Shown piece after piece: positions 6,213 through 10,996 of a stretch of 10,996 bases of DNA. The position numbers and the translations under genes were made by a program. Positions within the stretch are counted from its first letter, which is position 1, and every line of letters starts with the position of its first letter. The notes below the pieces were generated by a model, which saw only the letters and a list, made by a program, of their open reading frames with translations, searched no databases and was not told the DNA's origin. The DNA comes from Thermoanaerobacterales bacterium (GTDB lineage Bacteria > Bacillota > Thermosediminibacteria > Thermosediminibacterales > Tepidanaerobacteraceae), in the NCBI GenBank assembly GCA_012839145.1, contig DUNY01000446.1, forward strand, positions 1 to 10,996, read 5' to 3'.

Positions 6213-8018
6213 TTATCTTAATGACAACTCCTCAATCTTTTCATCAGTGGGAATTCCATTCTCATCCCATCCTCTGACCTGATAGTATTCAATCAGCATC
6301 TCCTGTAATTCTACAACTTTACCTTTGGCAGGACCTGATGGCATGGGTTCCTCTAACAGTCTTGGGGGTAGTGTGTCATCAGCTTTGCTAAATCCTGCAT
6401 CAATATTAAATAACCGCTCCAGATTCCAGATTCGCTCACCTATCTTGAGTATCTCTTCATCGGGTATGTCCCACCCAAGTGCACTTCTCAGCATAGCCGA
6501 GTATTCGGGTAGACCTAATGCAAAGGTGGTAAATAGGCACACTCCTGCAGAGTCTACTACAGCAGTCAGATCTTGGAATATTTTTAGCCACTGAGCTTTG
6601 TCTGTGGTCACCAAGGGATCCAGCTTTTGGGGTACCCCGAGGATTTCCGGCGAAGTCAGGTAGCCCCTCACATGGCAACCTCCGCGGTTTGATGTGGCAT
6701 ATGCAAGACCCATGCCCTGTACACCTCTCCCGTCGTAGGCCGGCATCTCCTGTCTTTTTACTGACATAGAAAGTTCGGGATATCCGAAACTAGCCGCCAG
6801 TCGATATGAGCCTTGAGCCAGCTTATCACCAAAACCCTCTCTCTTGCCCGTCATTTCAGTCAATTCTACTATTGCTTCTGCATCACCGAATTTTAATGTT
6901 CTACCGATTTCATCTTTGCTCAGAATTCCTCTTTCACTCAGTTCCATGGCACAGGCGATAGTACACCCCATGGTTATTGGGTCAACGCCTAATTCGTTGC
7001 ATATAAAGTTCGCCTTGCTTATGGCTGCCAGATCTCTCACGCCGCAATTGGCACCATATGACCATCCGGATTCATATTCGGGGCCTTCACCGAAACTCTT
7101 GAATTTTCCTTCGGGGATTCGTGTAACACGTCCACAGCCTATAGAGCATCCGAAACAACCTTTGTTTCTTACCAGGTATTTTTCAGTTAGTGTTTCACCG
7201 CTGGTTTCCTCAGCGTGTTCGAAATATCCTCCGTCCCTCCAGTTTCGGGTGGGAAGAGCTCCCGACTCATTTAATATATTTATGAGAATCTGAGTCCCAT
7301 AAGTGGGCAGCCCTGTACTGGTCACAGGATGGGCTTTAAGCTTATTGCGTGCATCTATGCATGATTCTAGGAATTCTTTAGGTTTTGCAACCTTTACAGA
7401 ATTAGATCCGGTAACAGCTATCGCTTTCAACTTTTTAGAACCCATTACCGCACCAAGGCCTGAGCGGCCAGCAGCCCTATGTTTGTCATTCATCACAGTA
7501 GCAAATAGTACTCCTTTTTCACCGGCAGGTCCGATGCAGGCAACTCTGGCATCCATAGAGGTTTCTTTTAACACTTCATCAGTAGTTTCAAAGACATTAT
7601 TTCCCCAGAGGTGTTCTGCACTTTTTAGCTCAACTTTATCATCGTTTATGTATAGATATACGGGTATTTCAGACTTGCCTTCAAAAATTATACCGTCAAA
7701 ACCGGCAAATTTTAATTCAGGTCCGAAGTGCCCTCCTGAATTTGATGCTCCTATGGTGCCGGTCAGAGGGGCCTTTGTTACAACTTCATATCTACCGGAA
7801 CTGGCTGCAAAGGTTCCGGTCAGCGGTCCTGTCATGAAAATCAGTTTATTCTCGGCGCTGAGGGGGTCAACATTAGGATCCACCTCATTCATATATATTT
7901 TTGTAGCTACCCCCCTGGCTCCCAGATACATCTTGGCATCCTGTAGATTTAACGGTTCTTTTTTTACAGTCCCATTACTTAAATCAACTCTAAGAATATT
8001 TCCGGTCCATCCAAACAT
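6213..8018 (-). CDS. Tungsten-containing aldehyde ferredoxin oxidoreductase (AOR/WOR catalytic subunit)
   Basis: AOR-family enzymes oxidise aldehydes to carboxylic acids at a tungsten bis-pyranopterin centre in the cytoplasm. The 601 residues cover the whole family length. The N-terminus [18 protein letters not shown] is typical. The cofactor-binding region has [15 protein letters not shown] (about 63-77) and [18 protein letters not shown]. The single [4Fe-4S] cluster is bound by C288, C291, C295 (CFGCSIGC) and a distant C494 (AGVCLFT). Candidate catalytic residues by comparison with Pyrococcus furiosus AOR are the Glu in GPEYES (about 314) and His449 in [13 protein letters not shown] at 8018 overlaps the polyferredoxin stop by one base (TAATG). 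Substrate cannot be read from sequence; BamB-type benzoyl-CoA reductase is an alternative within the family but lacks other support here. Confidence 0.94.
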   Translation of the reverse strand: MFGWTGNILRVDLSNGTVKKEPLNLQDAKMYLGARGVATKIYMNEVDPNVDPLSAENKLIFMTGPLTGTFAASSGRYEVVTKAPLTGTIGASNSGGHFGPELKFAGFDGIIFEGKSEIPVYLYINDDKVELKSAEHLWGNNVFETTDEVLKETSMDARVACIGPAGEKGVLFATVMNDKHRAAGRSGLGAVMGSKKLKAIAVTGSNSVKVAKPKEFLESCIDARNKLKAHPVTSTGLPTYGTQILINILNESGALPTRNWRDGGYFEHAEETSGETLTEKYLVRNKGCFGCSIGCGRVTRIPEGKFKSFGEGPEYESGWSYGANCGVRDLAAISKANFICNELGVDPITMGCTIACAMELSERGILSKDEIGRTLKFGDAEAIVELTEMTGKREGFGDKLAQGSYRLAASFGYPELSMSVKRQEMPAYDGRGVQGMGLAYATSNRGGCHVRGYLTSPEILGVPQKLDPLVTTDKAQWLKIFQDLTAVVDSAGVCLFTTFALGLPEYSAMLRSALGWDIPDEEILKIGERIWNLERLFNIDAGFSKADDTLPPRLLEEPMPSGPAKGKVVELQEMLIEYYQVRGWDENGIPTDEKIEELSLR

Positions 8019-8497
8019 TATTCTTCCACCTCCCCAAATAACTCCTTAAATTTCTCTGCAATTAACATTTTCCTATTGATATTTTTGGGACTTGCCTCCG
8101 TAAAACGGATGGCTTCTGAAGGACAGAACTTGGCACAATACGGGTCACCACCGCAGAGGTCGCATTTCACTACTTTTCTTTCCCCTGTGTTGAAAGTAAT
8201 ATTACCCAGAGGACACGCACTTACACACAATTTGCACCCGATACACTTGTTTTCATCAATGAGCACTGTTCCATCTTTATTTTTTACGATTGCCGATACT
8301 GGGCATACAATCATACATGATGGTTCTTCACATTGCATGCACATTATAGGTACTGAAATTGCCGCTTCATCATAAGCTATAACCGAAACCCTTGAGTTTT
8401 TTGGATTAAAAGCTTCAATCTTGCTAAAGGAACAGATAACCTCACAAGTTCTACAGCCTATACATTTGTCCGGCGAGATCATTAGTATTTTACTCAA
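8018..8497 (-). CDS. Polyferredoxin with four [4Fe-4S] clusters (small WOR subunit, WorS/AorA-like)
   Basis: This is the electron-transfer subunit that docks on the tungsten enzyme. The 159-residue product has 16 Cys in four groups: C12, C15, C18, C22; C53, C56, C61, C65; C85, C88, C91, C95; and C112, C115, C121, C125. That is the HycB/CooF/AorA pattern, with clusters formed by exchange between groups. There is no Tat or Sec signal, so it is cytoplasmic. The start is TTG at 8497: the frame is closed by a TGA four codons upstream, the family starts at this point ([15 protein letters not shown]), and AAGGA precedes it by only about 4 nt. The next ATG (8482) has no ribosome binding site. It is the first gene of the operon, after a riboswitch-like leader. 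The weak start suggests deliberately tuned translation. Confidence 0.9.
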   Translation of the reverse strand: MSKILMISPDKCIGCRTCEVICSFSKIEAFNPKNSRVSVIAYDEAAISVPIMCMQCEEPSCMIVCPVSAIVKNKDGTVLIDENKCIGCKLCVSACPLGNITFNTGERKVVKCDLCGGDPYCAKFCPSEAIRFTEASPKNINRKMLIAEKFKELFGEVEE

Positions 8498-8544
8498 TTT
8501 TCCTTCTGGTCACCGGAAAATCCGATGCCAGGCCACACCTCCTT
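8494..8544 (-). promoter_or_regulatory. Orphan Shine-Dalgarno site and RBS-proximal hairpin before the polyferredoxin
   Basis: A strong AAGGAGG (8544-8538) lies about 40 nt ahead of the TTG start. Between them a hairpin CTGGCATCGGA-TTT-TCCGGTG(A)CCAG (8531-8506, 11 bp with one bulged A) ends at the weak gene-proximal AAGGA. A 14-codon frame starting at GTG 8538 and ending in a TGA that overlaps the TTG (TTGA, 8497-8494) also exists, but its GTG overlaps the SD and could hardly be used. The hairpin could bridge the strong SD to the start or control access to it. The structure is seen; the function is inferred. Confidence 0.4.
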
Positions 8545-8554
8545 ATTTTTAAAT

Positions 8555-8600
8555 AAAAAAGTTCACCGGGCTTTTTTATTTTGATTAAAGCCGATGAACT
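8555..8600 (-). terminator. Intrinsic terminator in the leader of the tungsten-enzyme operon (expression platform)
   Basis: On the minus strand AGTTCATCGG-CTTT (8600-8587) pairs with AAAG-C-CCGGTGAACT (8574-8560), giving about 14 bp with one bulged C and one G-T pair. Five more T follow (8559-8555). It lies upstream of the first operon gene and its 5' arm shares three bases (8600-8598) with the closing stem of the folded RNA before it. A terminator in a leader before the first gene indicates regulated attenuation. Confidence 0.8.
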
Positions 8601-8683
8601 CCTTTGCACAATGGCAGGCACAAAGATTGCTCTCTATGCCCTATCGCCCCCTAAACCCCAAACAGGCCTTTGAGGGTCGGAGT
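8598..8683 (-). ncRNA. Candidate Moco/Tuco-type riboswitch aptamer
   Basis: The transcribed strand folds into a three-way-like unit. Closing stem P1 is ACTCC (8683-8679) with GGAGT (8602-8598). One internal hairpin is ACCC-T-CAAA-GGCCTG-TTTG-GGGT (8677-8655). A second is GGCATAGAG-AGCAAT-CTTTGTGCC (8640-8617, 9 bp). Between and after them lie G-rich and GCAAAGGAG-type single-strand segments recalling the Moco RNA motif, in which CUCCG opens and AAAGGAG closes the aptamer. Placement directly before a tungstopterin enzyme operon and a terminator fits the known role. Moco/Tuco RNAs sense molybdenum or tungsten cofactor. I could not run a covariance model, so the fold is supported but the family name is a hypothesis. 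Confidence 0.6.
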
Positions 8684-8836
8684 ATGTATCAATATTCCCA
8701 ATATTTATATTAGACATTTTTACTGAAAATCCTCTATTTTTAGGAAATTAATTTTATTTGATGTCCATATTAAAATATATTTTAGCAGTTCTCCAATTAT
8801 GACCGAGAAAAACGATAATTTATATATATAAAGTCC

Positions 8837-8897
8837 AAAAAAACCTCCTAAAGTAAACAAAGTAATTTTAATTAAATTACTTTGTCTACTTTGGAGG
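8837..8897 (-). terminator. Long terminator hairpin after the ZIP transporter gene
   Basis: On the minus strand an inverted repeat of about 24 bp (arms 8897-8874 and 8868-8844, starting CCTCCAAAGTAGACAAAG) folds with one bulge, one mismatch and a 5-nt loop. A run of seven T (8843-8837) follows. That is a strong intrinsic terminator orientation for the ZIP gene. The stem is far longer than a usual terminator, so it may derive from a small inverted-repeat element. Confidence 0.78.
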
Positions 8898-8980
8898 TAT
8901 CATATTAATACGGTCGCCCCTGGAGTTGTTAACCAATTAAATTTAATAAATTAAAAGTTATAAATAAAAACAACTAGCTA

Positions 8981-9724
8981 TTAGAATAAGGAAACCATTA
9001 GTCCGACAATGACTCCGATAATTGCACCGAATGTTGCTGAGTGACCTTTAGATAATTCATGGGCTTCTGGCAGCAGTTCGTCAAAAACTACATACAGCAT
9101 TGCTCCTGCAGCAAACCCGAGAGACAAGGATAAAACCATGCTGGATACAGCACCTGCCAATGCACCTGTAAAGGCTCCGATACCCATGGGAATTCCGGCC
9201 AATGCAGTCCACCATAATATTCTTCCACTACCAAGGCGAGCGGCCTTCATCGGTCCTGCCATCGCCATTCCTTCAGGTATGTTTTGCAGTGCTATTATAA
9301 AGGTTAAAGATAAACCCAAATACTCTGATGCCATGAAACCGGCACCGATAGCAAGACCTTCTGGAAAGTTGTGCATTGCAATACCCAAGCCTATGAGAAT
9401 ACTTGTTCGGATATACCTGCCTTGCTTACAATCACCATTGGTTCCGTTGTAAAAGTGGCAATGGGGTAAATATAAATCCATCAGTAGAATAGCAACAACA
9501 CCCAATAGTAAACCTATGAATGCGGGAAAAGCTCCACCCATTTCAAGGGCTTCCGGAAGCAAATCGGAAAAAACTACCGACAGCATTATACCTCCTGAAA
9601 AAGCAATAACAGAGCTTAACACCATTTTTTCCAGTTTTCCCAATAAGATGATGAGTAAACCACCAAGTCCAGTCCCTAATACCCCGGCTAATGTACCTTT
9701 TAACGCAATGTTTATTACTTCCAT
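8981..9724 (-). CDS. ZIP family metal transporter (GufA/ZupT-like)
   Basis: ZIP permeases move Zn2+, Fe2+, Mn2+ or similar divalent ions toward the cytoplasm. The 247 residues form about eight hydrophobic segments. The metal-site motifs are both present: HNFPEGLAIGAGF in TM4 (from residue 118) and QNIPEGMAMAGPM in TM5 (from residue 147). A further conserved FDELLPEAHE lies near 214-223. A loop with HCH and a Cys (LPHCHFYNGTNGDC, about 86-99) could bind metal. I chose ATG at 9724, 6 nt after AAGGAGT (9737-9731). A TTG nine codons upstream opens the frame but would include the ribosome binding site in the coding region. It is transcribed from its own promoter, downstream of a P1B ATPase, and ended by the hairpin at 8897-8837. 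Metal specificity cannot be read. Confidence 0.92.
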   Translation of the reverse strand: MEVINIALKGTLAGVLGTGLGGLLIILLGKLEKMVLSSVIAFSGGIMLSVVFSDLLPEALEMGGAFPAFIGLLLGVVAILLMDLYLPHCHFYNGTNGDCKQGRYIRTSILIGLGIAMHNFPEGLAIGAGFMASEYLGLSLTFIIALQNIPEGMAMAGPMKAARLGSGRILWWTALAGIPMGIGAFTGALAGAVSSMVLSLSLGFAAGAMLYVVFDELLPEAHELSKGHSATFGAIIGVIVGLMVSLF

Positions 9725-9743
9725 AGCATAACTCCTTATGTGT

Positions 9744-9775
9744 AATTTCAAGTAAATGTACGTTGATTTGAAATT
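9744..9775. repeat. Inverted repeat just upstream of the ZIP ribosome binding site
   Basis: AATTTCAA (9744-9751) and TTGAAATT (9768-9775) are perfect 8-bp inverted arms separated by 16 bp, ending 7 nt before the SD of the ZIP gene. They may be an operator or an RNA hairpin affecting translation. Only the symmetry is seen. Confidence 0.5.
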
Positions 9776-9821
9776 AGGTTTATTCTCCTGATTTTGATTC
9801 TCGTTATCACTTTAGTTGCAT

Positions 9822-9836
9822 AGTACAGCGTGTACT
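9822..9836. promoter_or_regulatory. Palindrome AGTACA-GCG-TGTACT in the ZIP leader (candidate operator)
   Basis: A perfect 6-3-6 palindrome lies about 40 bp downstream of the expected transcription start of the ZIP gene. A dimeric metalloregulator site is plausible at this position (roadblock or repression), but no specific regulator family can be named from the sequence. Confidence 0.4.
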
Positions 9837-9883
9837 TCTTAAAACTATAAGGGACACTGATATTAAATTTAACATATACATAT

Positions 9884-9913
9884 AATATATATGCTTTTGA
9901 TAGTGTTTGTCAA
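9884..9913 (-). promoter_or_regulatory. Sigma-A promoter of the ZIP transporter gene
   Basis: On the minus strand a consensus -35 TTGACA (9913-9908) is followed by an 18-nt spacer and -10 TATATT (9889-9884). Transcription would start near 9877, leaving a leader of about 150 nt before the ATG at 9724. This is the best promoter in the window. Confidence 0.72.
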
Positions 9914-9918
9914 TTGCA

Positions 9919-9953
9919 AATCAGGTGCGTGCGAAATATTTGCACAACTGATT
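9919..9953. repeat. Inverted repeat between the P1B ATPase gene and the ZIP promoter
   Basis: AATCAG-GTGC (9919-9928) pairs with GCAC-AA-CTGATT (9942-9953): 10 bp with a two-base bulge, and an alternative inner GTGCGAAAT/ATTTGCAC pairing. It ends 5 bp from the -35 hexamer. No T-run follows on the minus strand, so it is not a good intrinsic terminator; an operator site or weak ATPase 3' hairpin are alternatives. Confidence 0.45.
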
Positions 9954-9976
9954 GAATCACCGGATTTCTGTTTTAT

Positions 9977-10996
9977 TTAGCGCAGACTTTTCGCATTTAC
10001 TCCCATGAGTCTCATGCCATTTAATACTACAAGAATTACACTTACTTCGTGGAAAAACATACCAGAAGCTAGGAATATGTCTCCCCTAATTACTCCCAAA
10101 AGGAGTGCTATCACCACAAAAATTGAAAATCCTATATTCATTCTCAGATTGTTTAAAGTAGCTTTTGCAAGTTTAACAGCATAAGCTATTTTTTCAAGGT
10201 TGTCCGACATTATCATCATGTCAGCAGTTTCAGCTGTTATATCCGTTGCACCTTTTACGGCAATACCCATGTCAGCTCCTGCCAGGGAAGGCGCATCATT
10301 TACTCCGTCTCCAACCATGGCCACTTTTCCTTGATTTTTTAGATTTTCTATGATTCTCAGTTTGTCATCAGGAAGCAGCTGAGCAAAATATCCATCAAGT
10401 CCCAACTCTCTTGAAACAGCAGCTGCAACTCTTTCATTGTCTCCAGTGAGCATGTATGTTTTTATGCCAACTTTATTAAGGTGCTCAATAACATTTACAG
10501 CTTCTTTTTTTATTTCATCTCTTATGGAAAAAGCACCTGTTACTTCTATGTCATTGGCTATCAGGACTAAGGTATATCCCCTTTTCTCCTCTTTTATTAT
10601 GTAGTCTTCTATATCTTGTGATATTTTTATTCCTTGGTTTTTTATCAATCTGGTACTTCCAACATAGTAATTTTGATTGTTAAACTCAGCCTTTACACCT
10701 TGACCTACTACAACTTCAAAATGATCCGGTTTTACTGTTTTTATGTTCTCCTGTGCTGCTTTTTCGGTGATTGCTTTTGCCAGAGGGTGTTCAGAATAGG
10801 CCTCACAGGATGCGGCAATGGCTAAAATTTCGTTTTCGTCTTTTGTGAATCCATGTATTTTATATACTAGCGGCTTGCCTTTTGTAAGTGTACCTGTTTT
10901 ATCGAAGGCAACAATATTGACTTTACCGGCTTTTTCAAGACTGCTTCCACCTTTTACGATTATACCGTTTTTTGCGGCATTGCCAATGGCAGATAC
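9977..10996 (-). CDS. Heavy-metal P1B-type ATPase, C-terminal 339 residues (partial)
   Basis: P1B ATPases pump transition-metal ions out across the membrane using ATP. I translated the minus strand from the window edge, and the frame is open with no frameshift. It contains the phosphorylation motif DKTGTLT (Asp about 32), the P1B hallmark SEHPLAKA (His-Pro about 70-71), TGDN (about 184-187) and GDGVNDAPSLAGADMGIAV (from about 229). Two C-terminal membrane segments follow. The last has HEVSVILVVLNGMRLMG (from about 316), resembling the HEGS/T motif of TM8 in P1B-4 (Co/Zn/Cd-type) pumps, with Val in place of Gly. The N-terminal part, including the CPC/SPC metal motif, is outside the window, so specificity is uncertain. 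A ZIP permease follows, implying shared metal homeostasis. Confidence 0.93.
   Translation of the reverse strand, partial: VSAIGNAAKNGIIVKGGSSLEKAGKVNIVAFDKTGTLTKGKPLVYKIHGFTKDENEILAIAASCEAYSEHPLAKAITEKAAQENIKTVKPDHFEVVVGQGVKAEFNNQNYYVGSTRLIKNQGIKISQDIEDYIIKEEKRGYTLVLIANDIEVTGAFSIRDEIKKEAVNVIEHLNKVGIKTYMLTGDNERVAAAVSRELGLDGYFAQLLPDDKLRIIENLKNQGKVAMVGDGVNDAPSLAGADMGIAVKGATDITAETADMMIMSDNLEKIAYAVKLAKATLNNLRMNIGFSIFVVIALLLGVIRGDIFLASGMFFHEVSVILVVLNGMRLMGVNAKSLR

Larger units (their letters stand above)
8498..8980. other. 483-bp intergenic region between the ZIP gene and the tungsten-enzyme operon
   Basis: No credible gene is present. From high to low coordinates it holds the region after the ZIP stop (no feature seen to 8898), a long terminator hairpin (8897-8844), and an AT-rich stretch (8836-8706) that must contain the operon promoter. 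I could not identify a convincing -35/-10 pair there; a TATAAA near 8720 is the best -10 candidate. Then come the palindrome AATATT-GGG-AATATT (8705-8691), the riboswitch-like aptamer and terminator (8683-8555), and the RBS hairpin. Confidence 0.7.

Noticed and set aside
7303..8049. A 248-codon plus-strand open frame
   Set aside because: It lies opposite the AOR gene, whose motifs and cluster ligands are complete. The plus-strand protein has no recognisable motif and no good ribosome binding site.
8496..8538. 14-codon leader peptide gene ending in the TTGA overlap with the polyferredoxin start
   Set aside because: Its only start codon (GTG) overlaps the Shine-Dalgarno site itself, so initiation is unlikely; kept only as an alternative within the leader finding.
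9977..10648. A stand-alone 223-residue ATPase fragment starting at TTG 10648, suggesting a truncated gene or frameshift
   Set aside because: Translating upstream shows the same frame is open to the window edge and carries the HP and DKTGT motifs, so this is one continuous gene cut by the window, not a broken one.

Overview
The window looks like chromosome of a motile, strictly anaerobic, low-GC Gram-positive bacterium of the class Clostridia, possibly thermophilic. Evidence: AT-rich intergenic DNA, purine-rich Shine-Dalgarno sites, the Firmicutes gene order comFC-yvyF-flgM-flgN-flgK, and an oxygen-sensitive iron-sulfur/tungstopterin operon. All recognisable genes are on the minus strand, so transcription runs from high to low coordinates.

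Layout from high to low coordinates. (1) 10996-9977: C-terminal half of a heavy-metal P1B-type ATPase, cut by the window edge. (2) 9724-8981: a ZIP-family metal transporter with a good sigma-A promoter (9913-9884), a leader of about 150 nt containing inverted repeats, and a very long terminator hairpin (8897-8844). (3) 8683-8555: a structured leader that resembles a Moco/Tuco (molybdenum/tungsten cofactor) riboswitch, ending in an intrinsic terminator. (4) 8497-2896: a tightly packed six-gene operon encoding a polyferredoxin, a tungsten aldehyde ferredoxin oxidoreductase (AOR/WOR), a MoaD-like sulfur carrier, and NuoE-, NuoF- and HydA-N-terminus/NuoG-like subunits, closed by an intrinsic terminator. 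(5) 2739-1: comFC, yvyF, flgM, flgN and the start of flgK.

The centrepiece is region 4. The W enzyme and its polyferredoxin sit with the three diaphorase subunits that elsewhere drive electron-bifurcating hydrogenases (HydABC / Bfu family). There is no H-cluster domain and no complex I membrane subunit. The likely reaction is aldehyde oxidation to the acid, with electrons split between NAD+ and ferredoxin. That matches the bifurcating WOR type described from anaerobic gut bacteria, so it is a known concept rather than a new one. The less described parts are the dedicated MoaD-like gene inside the operon, the riboswitch-like leader that would tie expression to tungstopterin supply, and a polyferredoxin that starts at TTG behind a second hairpin.

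Regions 1-2 are a metal homeostasis pair (efflux pump, then uptake or exchange permease). Region 5 is the standard late flagellar regulatory block.
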